DNA of 64,000 bases from Zygnema circumcarinatum (lineage: Eukaryota > Streptophyta > Zygnematophyceae > Zygnematales > Zygnemataceae). A program made the translations under genes and the position numbers. The stretch covers positions 179,659-243,658 of the forward strand of contig CM074807.1 of assembly GCA_037447605.1 (NCBI GenBank). The letters are read 5' to 3'. The first letter of the stretch is position 1. Every line of letters starts with the position of its first letter. Positions 36,846 to 48,192 of this stretch are shown piece after piece. A model generated the notes under the pieces. The model was not told the DNA's origin. It did not search any database and was given only the letters and a program-made list of their open reading frames with translations.

Positions 36846-39800
36846 TCATCTTGATGAAGAATGAAGCTGGAGTTGCAATTCTACAGGGAGGGGCAGGGTA
36901 ATGTTGTTCAGAGAATTTTTCAGATCTGAAGCATAAATCCGGCTCACCGCCCTTATTAGTTCCGGTGTATAGTGTTCCGCCAGCCTCTGCTCAGAGTGGG
37001 TTACGTGGTTGGTATTGCTTTCTGGTACAACAGGTAGAGCGATTCCAGGAGAGCGCTTGGAAAGTACATCCAGCAGATGCTGAGCATCAGTTTCAATAGT
37101 TTCCAGATACCCTATGAGGTCATATTTGACTATATCCAGGCCACAAAGGTCGGCCTGCGGCCGAATGTGTTCATCCATGGCATCCCGATAGCGCTCTACC
37201 ATCTTCTCCGTGCGGTTAAGAAACTCGCTAAAGCTCATTCGCACGTCTGGTTGACCTGAACCCGCAAAAGGAATGGGTTCTCCGAGCAACTTGAAGAAGG
37301 CATAGTTCCAATTGTAACTGTTACGCTGAGCCCCTCCAGCAACACCCTTATCCAAATAGGCCGAAAGAACACGCGACCATGGATTCCGAACGAGAACAAA
37401 CTTGAACACGTTTGGATTTGTCACAATCTTCAGTGCCTGAAGCTCGGTGAAGTTTAACCCCAGCTGTTTGAGACCACTTTTATCTGCTTTCCCAATCTCC
37501 CTCCCTTTCCCTCAATCAAACTAAGCTAAAATGAAATTAGATGTGAACCTGTGCTAGCCTAATTGGCCTCTATTGTGCACCGTAAAGCAATTTGGGTGGG
37601 GTGAACATCTCCACCACGGTGGGTGCTTTGAAGTCCAACAGTAGGAGATTTGACTCTCCATACCATCGCACTTCAGAAGCCGATGACTTATTCAAATCAA
37701 ACGCACCCATAAGAACTGAATACTTTCAAAACCAGCCCAAAAGCCATGTCTACACTCCTTTGTCCCCATTCACTGACTTGCAATTTACTTGTCCCCCTGC
37801 CCACTCACCTGGCTCATGAACGTCGAAAATGCGGTGTTTAGGGTAGTCTGCACCCTCCCACCTACTAAACAGTGTCAGTTTCGCAATAGCTCACTAACCC
37901 AATATGTCAGCAGGGTTGGTCGGTTCATGGCGACAAATCCCACCTGGCAAACCCTCCAGTCGGCGCATCCAGAGGCGCCATGCCGTACAGGCCACCTTGG
38001 GTATGCTGCAATACAGCAATGAGTGTTTCTCTGCAAAGCATTCTCCGTTCCCAAAGATCAGCCACTACAAAGTGACAAGTAGCACGACTCATCTTTGCGC
38101 ACGCCTCATTAATCAACGGCCTCCACTACTTGGAAGAGACGCAAATGTACTGCAATGTCTGCTCGCAATCTTCCCTCACCGTTCACGTAAGTCTGCATCG
38201 CCCATGGTTGGTTGATCACAATGTCGAGACGGGGCCCGTCTCGAAGTGCCACCTGTCGTACATATCTGCGAGTGGAACTTGCCTCAGCTCTTGCCATGAT
38301 GAAATCGGCGGCACCTGACGGCTCAGCATGAATAAGTAGCCGAGTGGTGCTCAAGGCAATGAACTCTGCCAATTGCCGTCGTGCACATGCAACGAGTGGG
38401 AGGCGATGGCTGCCAATAGCGTACACCTGATCCTCTGTAAAAGCAGCCCTGGCGAGCCCTCCAGCACCTGCACACACTGCCTGCGGTGGCGGATGGACCT
38501 TGACTTGTCAAGGGCCCAACGGAGGGTGGAAAAAGTCCCAACCAAAACCCTGCTTTGACCCAAGAATCCCCGTGCTATCTGAAAAGTAAGATTTTCCACA
38601 TTGTGAAATATTAAAGATGTTGAACTGAGCATTTATGCTTTGGAGTCAAAAGACGTCTATAATGGCGGTTCGGAAGAAATAACACTACTGAGACAATAGC
38701 ACGAATTCTATAATGTCCAAAAACCCTTTATTAAGGGAGTCTCATGCAAGGGGTGTTTCCGGCTCACCCTTAGACTTTTTGCAATATATTCGAGTGTCTG
38801 TGGTTTGCGATCTTGGTGTATTGTTTCCAAAACTTTTTGAACAGCTGCTTGTGGTCCCCCACCAAGGAAAAAATGCACCGACGGGTCCTTCAAGACCTCG
38901 TGCACGATGGCTCGTACTGTAATGTTTACTTGAAAGGGCCAATTGGATGACCAACGTCGATAATTTGATCTTTTGTTCACATGGTTCAAGCCACCGAGTC
39001 TGACACCCTGGTACTGTGACTTTCTCTTTCCATCGTCACTGCGACCCTGTACCTCTCCACTTCCTCCGGGCACTTCTTGCGTCCTTCTGCGACTTGTGAG
39101 GCCGGAATCAGCTGTGCTTGTGTGGGGCTGCCGGCGTCGTCGAGCCTGCGATGAAGGCACACCTACTCTGTATATTTTATCAGCGAAAGAACACAGGGGA
39201 GCTGGTGGTAGAGGCTCCTCCCAGGGCACGCCTGCCTGCAAGAGGACTCCCACATTGTTCGCCAGCTCTGACCAATCGAGGCCTGCCAGCATATTGAGAA
39301 CTCCTGAAACAGGAGTGAGGCGGGTATAGCAGGCATTGAGAGACTCCCTGAGCTTGCAGGCCTCGAGGCCGGAAACTAAGTTGCAGGGACGAGTGCTCTC
39401 ATGTACATAGAGCCCCCGAGGAGGTAGCAATTCCATATCCTCTTCCTCAACCGTTCCTCTCGTGTCGTTCGTGTCAACGCACGTTTGCTCATCGCTGCTT
39501 GAAAGCCGCGCTCTTCTAGCCACTTCAAGCCATGGCTGCCAAGAGGGCCCTACCTCGAGTTTACCCGAGAGATCGTCCAGTACCTCAAACTCCCTATTTG
39601 CAAAGAGCTCCTGGAATTTTGTGGCAGGCAGCCATGGATCCGAGACCCAGACCACATGCAGGCGGAGGCCTGCACTGCGGGCGAGAGTTTCTGCAGTGCA
39701 AAGGCTCTGCAAGCGGCTGCCGAGCTCTCCCTGACACACTAGCAGAGCGCCCTCGCGCGGCTCGGAGGCTCCCACCTCGACCTGCTGGTAGGGAAGCAAA

Positions 39801-39937
39801 GTCATGGCGGCCATTCCGACAACGGTGACTATGATGGCTATAGTCAGCAGCCAGAGAAGAGCAGTACAGAGAGCAGATGCTCGCCTTGCAGCCACGACGC
39901 GCCATGAGGCGCTCCGCCGCAGGGCGGCCGCCTCCAT
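36846..39937 (-). CDS. Type II membrane protein: fucosyltransferase-like (GT-B) domain fused to carbohydrate sulfotransferase, paralogue 1
   Basis: Start taken at 39937 (MEAAALRRSASW); the frame stays open upstream to 40411. A membrane anchor, ALCTALLWLLTIAIIVTVVG, follows a basic N-terminus, as in Golgi type II enzymes. The lumenal N-half has LLVCQGELGSRLQSLCTAE and LHVVWVSDPWLPATKFQELF, resembling the GxGxRL start of NodZ/O-fucosyltransferase-like enzymes; later come VGVLLQAGVP, HFFLGGGPQAAVQKVLETI, and (exon about 38480-38180) LAEFIALSTTRLLIHAEPSG. The C-half is a Sulfotransfer_2 domain: the 5'-phosphosulfate loop CSIPKVACTAWRLW (about 38000), the 3'-phosphate motif FVLVRNPWSRVLSAYLDK (last exon), and HIRPQADLCGLDIVKYDLIG. 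Stop at 36846. PAPS-dependent sulfation of a glycan in the Golgi is likely; activity of the first domain is uncertain. Paralogue of the gene at 48193-51110, with the same domain order and similar exon breaks. Confidence 0.8.
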
Positions 39938-40341
39938 GGCCTCCCCCCTCCCTGCGCTCCCTCGCCCTCCCTCGCCCAAACGCGGGGGCCTGCAGAGAAG
40001 ATGCCGGCCGGGAATGGCTGTGGGTAGCGCTCGCATGGATGGCATGAGGCGTGCAACGCCAACATTGTACCGGTGTGTTGAACAAGGAACGATGGACATT
40101 GCACGTTGGACAAGGAACGTTGAACATTGCATGTTGAACATGGAATGCTGGACATTGCATGTTGAACATGGAACGTTGAACATTGCATGTTGAACATTGC
40201 CGTCCATCCATGCCCATGCTCCGCCGGACCGCCCGCGGCGACGTTTAGGGCTTTTCCGGCTCAAGTCAAGCTCGTGTCTGTGCAGCAGAGGCAGCAGCAA
40301 CAGGACGAGGGCGCCCCGCAGAGGAGGGGAGGCAGGCAGCC
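39938..40341. promoter_or_regulatory. 404-bp divergent promoter between GT/sulfotransferase 1 and STT3
   Basis: The two start codons lie 404 bases apart and head away from each other. The region contains the TTGCATGTTGAACATGG minisatellite. A shared bidirectional promoter is inferred. Confidence 0.6.
40076..40201. repeat. TTGCATGTTGAACATGGAAC minisatellite
   Basis: About four imperfect copies of a unit of roughly 30 bases combining GTTGAACATGGAAC and GTTGAACATTGCAT. It lies inside the divergent promoter region. On the minus strand it is open in frame with the sulfotransferase gene and would encode NVQHAMFN-like repeats if an upstream start were used. Confidence 0.85.
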
Positions 40342-43300
40342 ATGGCTGCTGCTGCTGCGGCGCCGCTCGGCGCTCTGGCGAGCACGCTGGCGAGCCTCCG
40401 CCTGACCACAAAGCAGCAGGAGCTGCTTCTCCGCGTGGCCACGCTCCTCCTCATCTACATTCTCGCCTTCGTCACTCGCCTCTTCTCTGTGCTGCGGTAT
40501 GAGTCTGTCATCCACGAGTTTGACCCCTACTTCAACTACCGTACCACTCTCTACCTCACAAAGAAGGGTCTGTATGAGTTCTGGAATTGGTTTGATCATG
40601 AAACCTGGTACCCTCTGGGCCGAATTATAGGGGGCACGCTCTACCCGGGCCTCATGCTCACAGCTGCATTTGAACATTGGGTGCTCCACTTTTTGAGCCT
40701 CACGGTACACATTCGCGACGTGTGTGTGCTGACTCCCTGCTTTTTCGCATCCAACACCACCCTTGTAGCCTATTTCTTTGGAAAGGAGATTAGGGATTCA
40801 GGAACAGGGCTGATAGCGGCGGCATTTATAGCCATCTGCCCTGGTTACATTTCGCGATCAGTGGCTGGGTCTTACGACTATGAGGGTATAGCAATTTTCG
40901 CAATGCTGCTCACATTTTACCTCTTTGTCAAGGCAGTGAACACTGGTTCCCTCGCATGGGCAGTGGCATCTGCCTTCACTTACTTTTACATGGCATCTTC
41001 ATGGGGAGGGTACATCTTCATCATCAACCTCTTGCCCATCTATGTGTTCGTGCTCCTGGTCACTGGGCGATACTCTGGGCGTCTATATGTGGCCTATAAT
41101 ACCCTGTACATTCTTGGCGCTTTAATGGCAATGCAAATCCGCTTCATCGGATTTCAACATGTGCAATCGGGAGAGCACATGGCGGCCTTGGGAGTGTTTT
41201 TGCTCATACAGGTCAGCATTCTCATTTGAATCCAGCTCAGATTTTAGAAATACCAGACAAAGGGAGGCTGTGGGCCTATTCACCTGATCGCTTGGGGCGC
41301 AAATCAATACGCAGTCTATTGTTTTTCAAAGTTTTTAATGGATCTTGGATCCTGTCAAAATTGAGCTTTCCTTCCTCACCTAGCACGGCAGCATGAGGAT
41401 GTATGCACAGCCTAGGAAGTTGTGTTGCTTATTCTAACTACTAGTTAAGCGCCCCAGTTTCTGCACTTGCGCTTTAAATTTTCCAGACCCATAGTTTGCC
41501 AGACCAGGCTATTCTTTGTTCCTTTTCTTAACAGTATTCTCCTACTTGAATGGAAAACTCCGATATCAGTTGGCAAAGCAGAATAATACCCGCCTACACT
41601 TCCACAAGCTATGACGCACTGAACTTAAAGAAAAACTGAGCCCTTTGTAGGCTTGATCCATCTATATTTGTCGCCGTCCAAGTAGTTATTTGCTAATGTA
41701 CTTTTGTGCCTCGCTGTGCTTTTGTACGTGTCATCATTTCCAGTTCGAGTTTCCTTACCCAATAGAGGTTTAAGGTGCTGTTGGCTTTCAATGACATACA
41801 ATCGACTATTGTCAACACAATCGACTGAAGCGGGCGAGAGTTGCTAAAGAAATTGCATTAAATCCGACCATTGTCAGATGCTGGTGAACAGATGCTGATC
41901 AACTTCAGATGATGACTTTGCAGGTTTTCTTTTTTGTGGACTGGGTCAAGCATCAACTGGTTGATCCAAAGCTGTTTCGCGCTTTCTTGCGCGTTACAGT
42001 TATATCAGCTGTTGCTGTGGGAGGCTTGGGATTATTTGTGGGAATGGCCACCGGTAGGACCATCTCCCATACTCTTCATTCCCGCTTTAGTTGCTGAACC
42101 TGCCCTTTCTACTTCATGTTGTCTCTTGTTCTGAGAGTGAGTTCGAACGATTTGGTAGGATACATATCTCCTTGGAGTGGACGTTTCTACTCGCTGTTGG
42201 ACCCCACCTATGCCAAGGACCATATTCCCATCATCGCATCCGTTTCAGAGCATCAGCCCACCACATGGAGCTCCTTCTTTTTTGACTTTCACATTCTGCT
42301 CCTGCTCTTTCCCGCAGGTCAGAGTCTCTGATGCTTCTCTTCTACCTCTTGATGACAGTTGCACGAAGCTAAAGAAAATTTTCAGAACCTCATGCGCAAT
42401 TGCGAAATTCTTCTTCTTCGTCTTCTTCTTCTTCGTCTTTTTCATACTGACAAGTCAACTGCATGGTGCAGGGCTCTACTTTTGCTTTAAGCGTTTGAAT
42501 GATGCAACAGTCTTCATTGTCATTTATGCTCTCACCAGCATGTACTTTGCGGGAGTGATGGTGCGGCTCGTTCTTGTGGCCACTCCGGCTCTCTGCCTTA
42601 TGGGGGCCATTGCAACCTCAGCTTCCTTCAAGAATTTCTCCACTCTTGCACGGGAGAAGTTTCCTGAGAAGGGTGCTACTAGATCGGGGGGTGCTGGTCG
42701 GGGCAATGCAAAGGTGCCCTTTCTATCATAAAGGTCATGCTGAGTTTTTCCTGATGCTTAAATATGGAATCGGAAGCCTTGGGGTTGTCTGTCAAGAGAG
42801 CTTTTGTATTACAACTGTTTTAGTTCTTTCAGGTTCCAACAACCTAAAGAGCTCTGCTCGCTTATCATGGAAAGTCTGCTTAGTCTTGTATGTGTAGTGA
42901 GATGTTTTTGATACTCATAAGGAGCTTATTGTTCTAGGAAACCGTCAACTAAAATCTCAGTTTACTGTGGTGGGGTGCATGCAGAGTACAGTGGAGCAAC
43001 CTCTCCCGCTACAACGCGAGGGGGCAGCACTGCTGCTTCTTGGAGGGCTTTTCTGCCTTCTCAACTATACAGTTCACTGCACTTGGGTGACATCGGAAGC
43101 TTATTCCTCACCTTCCATTGTCCTTCAGGCACGGCAGAGCAATGGAGATCGCATCATTTTCGATGACTTCCGTGAAGCTTATTTCTGGTTACGCCATAAC
43201 ACTGCTCCTGATGCAAAGGTGAGACAATCTATACTCTCTGATTTGCATGTTGGGTCTCTCTCAAAGTCTCCATGGCTGGCTAAGGCAGTGCGGTGTAGTC

Positions 43301-44498
43301 AAAGTGGAGATCGGATACTATGGAGCACAGTGTGAAGAGGGTAAAGAGTGGTTCAACTGGGGATGGGACTGAGCTTCTTGATACTGAATAGGGGCAGAGA
43401 GAAAATGAAAATGGAGTGTGCAGGTGATGTCCTGGTGGGACTATGGTTATCAGATCACAGCCATGGGCAACCGGACTGTGATTGTGGACAACAATACATG
43501 GAACAACACACACATTGCTGCAGTTGGCCGGGCAATGTCCAGCAGCGAAGAGAATGCTTATGAGATTATGCGCAGTCTGGATGTGGATTATGTGTTGGTA
43601 GTTTTTGGCGGAGTAACGGGGTACTCTTCCGATGATATCAACAAGTGAGTGCTCTCTTTTAGACAGCTGGGTCAACTTGAGGAGCTGGTAGAAGCTTGAT
43701 ATGTGAGAGGCAACAGGAAAGAGGGTGTGAGGAGAGGGAGTTGCCGTAAATGCAACTTGTGTATGCACCTCTGACGGATTAGGGTTTTGGAACAGGTTTC
43801 TCTGGATGGTCAGGATTGGAGGAGGTGTGTTTCCGGACATCCGGGAGGCAGACTACTTAAACCAGGGTGATTATCGAGTCGATAAAGATGCTACACCGAC
43901 TATGCTAAACTGTTTAATGTGAGTTGGAATTGGCGTGAGTCGATGATGGCACAAGCTTTAGTCTGGTCTATGTTATGAAAACGGACTCTTTTTTGCCGAG
44001 GGGAGTGGAAATCTGGTGCTGCCAAAGCACTGAAATCTGACGCATGAACGCCGATTTCGTTACAAAGTTGGGCTGGAAGGGAATTGTTCTTTTGATTCAA
44101 TGATCAAAGTTTGGTTTTAAGGGGGAGAGGCATGGTGGAATGACGGAGCAGGTACAAGTTGTGCTATTACCGTTTCGGGGAGCTTTCTACAGAGTATGGC
44201 AAGCCCACAGGGTGAGAACTCTTTGTTTCTCCTTCTTTTCTTGCAGGGTCCCCCATGTTGATGGTGAAGGCTGCCTGAACTTTGGGCTTCTGTAGGGGCA
44301 TCTAAGAGGCTGACTGCTATCTGCTTTGCTTTGCTATTTGCTTTGCTTTATGTTTGGTGGGTACTCAGGTGGGATCGCTCTCGTCAAGTGGAAATTGGCA
44401 AGAAGGACATCGAGTTGGAGTACGTAGAGGAGGCCTTCACAACTGTGAACTGGATAGTTCGGATTTACCGGGTGAAACCACGTGATAACCGCTGGTAA
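40342..44498 (+). CDS. STT3: STT3, catalytic subunit of oligosaccharyltransferase
   Basis: Transfers the lipid-linked oligosaccharide to Asn-X-Ser/Thr sequons in the ER lumen. Exon 1 (40342 to about 41212) encodes the N-terminus, TM1 and the EFDPYFNYR loop (residues 59-67; DxD-type acidic motif for metal and sugar binding), [31 protein letters not shown], and several membrane segments. Later exons: [16 protein letters not shown] (from about 41925), [20 protein letters not shown] and [16 protein letters not shown] (EL5 loop motif), a further membrane block (42470-42714), the first lumenal part, then the catalytic signature [18 protein letters not shown] (about 43420), [13 protein letters not shown], and the [13 protein letters not shown] motif (about 43890-43918) continuing [11 protein letters not shown] (about 44130). 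The last exon gives [23 protein letters not shown] at 44496 reads through only if a GTAATG donor is used, which would extend the protein to 44611. STT3A versus STT3B cannot be decided. Confidence 0.93.
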
Positions 44499-44611
44499 TG
44501 CGGAGGTTTCTTCAGCTCGTTCCAACAGGGAACACGTTGGTACTCTTTCATTTCAGGCTGAGTCCTGGAGGAGGCTGTGACTATGTTTCGAGTCCACAAA
44601 TTACATGGTGA

Positions 44612-45425
44612 AAGCAGAGACTATTGGCGGCAGCCGTACATGAGGTGACCTCCAAGGCATACGACCCTTCCCCTGGAAATCCTCTGTTAGAATCGAAAGG
44701 AAGGCCTTGGAAGGGGGCAGCTCGCACATGGAAAAGCAAGGCAGTTTGGTTCAGTTTCAGCCGCAGGCTGGAAGTCACCCTCCTCACACCCATTCTCTTG
44801 CAATTGCGGCACCCACCTCGTTTTCCGATAAGCATTCTCTCTGTGCCGTTGCTGTTGTAAGGTGAACATTTTTGCAATTAACGTAGTTTTTATGGTTTGT
44901 CCCTTTCAACTCCTTTTCTTTGGCAATGACTTCGCCCTAAGCGCTCTAATACCGAACAATCTCTACAACATTCTCAACTCAAAGCACAGAACTTGACTCT
45001 CTATGCAACGAACTGGCATGCCCATCACCTGTACATCGTCAGCCCCGTCAACCCATGTCAAATATCAGCATTGCATGCTGATGCCCCAGAATCTTCCACA
45101 CCATTCGGCCCCAATCGCTGTGGAAACCACGAGTGCATCGGTCGCCGAAATCCGGCTAAGTTCGAAATCAGTTGCGCGTCGCCATCATAGACGCGAGCGC
45201 GCCCCATGTGACGTGACGGCCAAAAAGTTCGCGCACCAGCGCGTTCGCCTCAAAGGAGAGGGAGCGGCGGAGATTGTTTTGTCGGCGCTGACCCGCTCCG
45301 GAGGCGGCGGAGGGAGGGAGGGACGGGGAGATCTGAGGGAGTGGCATAGGGAGGGGGAGAGGGAGAGGGAAAGGGAGAGGGAGAGGACGAGGGGGAGGGG
45401 GAGGCCGCGGCGTCCCTCCCGTTGC
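44612..45425. other. Intergenic region between STT3 and the racemase-family gene
   Basis: STT3 3' flank and racemase upstream flank. The racemase frame is open back to an ATG at 45003, through a (GGGAGA)n-like tract at about 45340-45410; that upstream part is compositionally unlike a protein and is probably 5' UTR. No other gene seen. Confidence 0.55.
45340..45410. repeat. GGGAGA-rich simple sequence
   Basis: Purine tract of GGGAGAGGGAGAGGGAAAGG type, just upstream of the chosen racemase ATG at 45426. Same word family as the RTF1 intron array. Confidence 0.8.
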
Positions 45426-47262
45426 ATGGCGCCGGCCGCCCTGCACACGCTGCTCCCCTCCTCTCCGTTTGCCGACGCAGGCGTCTTCTCGACCTCCCGT
45501 CGTGGCATCTGCAGGGAGCGGGGTGGGAGCGCAGGGAGGAGTTGCCGCGCCTGCGGAATTAGCAGCAGCAGCAGCAGCAGCAGCGGCAGGAATGGTGCCG
45601 TCGCAGGGGCGAGAGATTCTCCCACAGGCTGTCAGCTAGCGTCGAGCCAGGCGGATTCGATAGGAGTGCTGGGGGGTATGTCGCCTCGCGCCACCGTAGA
45701 TTTCATGCGCAAGGTGATCGACGCTACGCCCGCGCGCTCTGACTCCGAGCACCTTCCTATGCTCGTCTGCAGCGACCCGCGCATTGCCGGCTGCTGCACG
45801 CCGTTTGGCGGCTCATCCAATGGCCGGGCAGTGAAGGCGGACATGGCAGAAAGCGCAGTGGAGCTCTTCTTGGAGAACCGAAGGGTCTTGGAGCAGTCAG
45901 GAGCGCGGTGCATTGTGATGCCCTGCCACGTGGCGCACCTGTGGTTCGATCAGATTGCAGATGGATGCTCCGTTCCGTTTCTGCACATAGCAGATGCGTT
46001 GGTGGAGGAGCTACAGGCGGAGAACCTGCAGCCTTTGGAGGCGGGGGGCCGACCTAAAGTGGGGCTGCTGGCCTCTGAAGCGACTCTGCATGCCGGGTTC
46101 TACCAAGATCGCCTCCGGAATGCTGTAAGAGTTCACTCTGCCTTTTACTTTTCTTGGATGGGTCGTCAGTGTATTGGGGATTAATCTCATCTAAAGGCGC
46201 TTCACTGAAACTCGGATCATAGCTGGCCGCCTGCATCTGTACAACGCAGACAGGTTATGGAGTAAAGAGGCACTCAAAAACCGCCGAAAGCAGGAGGAGC
46301 TTCCTTCTCAATGCTGTTCGTTTTAAGGGCATTATGTTTTTTATGTAGATCCGTTTATTGAACATATCTACTGACTGATCCAGAAGGGTTTGAGGCTTAG
46401 AAATGGTCGTCCGTTACTAGGAAAGAGTTCAATATGGTAGGGTGGATCGAACAAAGGGCCACTCGAGAGAACTACATAGCAACTCCTGATTAATAGTCGT
46501 TGCTGAGTACAGTGCTATGCGTTTGACAAGGCCCACTTCCTTGGAAGATTGATCAATGTTTTTGGAGAGCCCAGTGGAATGATCTTTCCCTTGACCGTTG
46601 GAGACAAATCAGTGCTTACGAAAAGGGCTTGAGAATTTTTCTCGATCTTATTCTGATTGCACTTATAGCTGGCAATTCTGCCAAGCAGCAAGAAAATTCC
46701 TGAGGGGTTTTTACCTCCTGTAGCGAAGGTTTATTCACGGAAGGTTTTTTCTATTGAACAGCAGATCGAGCACACAGGACACATTTCGTAATTCTCTAGA
46801 AGGTGCTGCACCTAGTAACTACGTTTTTAATGTTAAGGGCTGTAAGATGTCAGATATGTACGGATGTCTTCATGTGGTCATGTCATTTGTCACAGCATTT
46901 TCCTGATCAATGAGCTACTGTGTGAGCTCCTCTGCTGGCAGGGTTTTGAGGTGGTGATACCCGACAAGGCCACCATGGAGCACGCAGTGGTTCCTGGTGT
47001 TGAGGCTCTCCAACGGCGAGACATGGAGGGCGCACAGAACCTGCTCCGTATTGCAGCACAAGTATTGCTGGTCAATGCTGTGAACCGAGTTGTCCTTGCT
47101 TGCCACGACATGTCCTCCGCATTCTCTCCCCAAGATCCCACTCTCTTGCGCTGCATCGACCCCATGGATGCTCTTGCTCGCCAAACAGTTCGGTGGGCGC
47201 AGCAGGTGCGGAAGAATTCCGCAGCTTCTGCCACCCCGCTTGAGTCCGATGTTGGCAGATGA
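45426..47262 (+). CDS. Aspartate/glutamate racemase family protein, probably plastid-targeted
   Basis: Two exons: 45426 to about 46123 (donor GCTGTAAGAG) and about 46943-47262 (acceptor TGGCAG). The N-terminal 80 residues are Ser/Arg/Gly-rich, including a Ser-run encoded by (AGC)n, and look like an organelle transit peptide. The core starts SIGVLGGMSPRATVDFMRKV, the typical family opening. The first catalytic Cys motif is CIVMPCHVAHLWFDQI; conserved FLHIADALVEEL and KVGLLASEATLHAGFYQDRL follow. The second half has GFEVVIPDK and a second Cys in RVVLACHDMSSAF, where bacterial enzymes usually have GCTE. PLP-independent racemisation of aspartate or glutamate, or a related activity, is possible; the altered second motif makes substrate and activity uncertain. 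Related proteins are known in land plants. Confidence 0.83.
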
Positions 47263-48192
47263 CATGCGGTCGAGATATGGAGCACCCTTGTTTTTGTGGG
47301 GCCCTATGCACAGCTGCAAGCTGTCCTGAAGGGGCACACTCAGCCTCCCATTGAGGCGACAGGTGGGTCCTGGCCCGTCTCCTCTCATCAGCACCTTGAC
47401 ACACAGAACGCGCTCATAGGCGGAAACCTGTGGAAGGGCAGCGGATGCAGCACTGCCTGCTGCATACTGAGCACGACAGCACAGCACAGCACAGCTGCAG
47501 TAGATGTCTTTAAGGTATTTACGTGGGTTCAAAGTAAAAGCTCCGCATTTTTATAGCATGCTTAAGGTCGCGTGGAAGGAATGCCAATTATGGCTAAGAG
47601 CACGTTTTTTTCAGTCATCTGTACAACGCAGGAAATTGCGGTCTTAGCTACCGAAGTCCTATAGGAGGCAGCAATTCGAGGTCTATACTGTGAGGTGCAA
47701 GCTCCTGAAATGTGCATATAGGGCTGTTTTTTTTTTTTTTGGTACTTGGGATGTCTGTAGTTTCTCATTGGGACATGACTCATCGTCGACTATCGACAGC
47801 TCCGCTAATGAAGGGCTCGAGAGCCGCAGAAACAAAGCTGTCACCCAATATCTGCGTTTTTCCCTGGGTATGTCAAATTTGTTTTTGTCTGAGAATGACT
47901 GTGTCACTCTGGCAGTCGCAATAAGGCCAAGGCTCAATCAGAAGTATTACCAAGCTTCATTCTCAGATCGCCAGTATGCGAGGTGCCCCAAAGAGCCCCA
48001 ACATATGTCCTCTGTTTTCACTGAAGAAAAAACGTTCCAAAGTATCTTTCACAATATATCCAGTTCGCAATTCCTGCCGACGAGTTTCCACGATGCTCTA
48101 TTCGTCACAGACGATGATAACCCTCTCCTTAGTAATCATCAACAGTGTCGCAAAAGAGCACCAGAAAGAGTCTGGTTGGAATGCACAGGGAT
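47263..48192. other. Convergent intergenic region between the racemase gene and GT/sulfotransferase 2
   Basis: 3' flanks of two converging genes. It contains a T-run at about 47728-47741. A plus-strand frame of 168 codons (47690-48196) passes through the T-run and ends inside the neighbouring coding exon; no family match and not called. Confidence 0.5.

Noticed and set aside
40076-40411. Upstream extension of sulfotransferase 1 with NVQHAMFN-like repeats
   Set aside because: The frame is open, but it consists of the minisatellite and overlaps the STT3 start; the ATG at 39937 followed by a basic stretch and membrane anchor is a better start.
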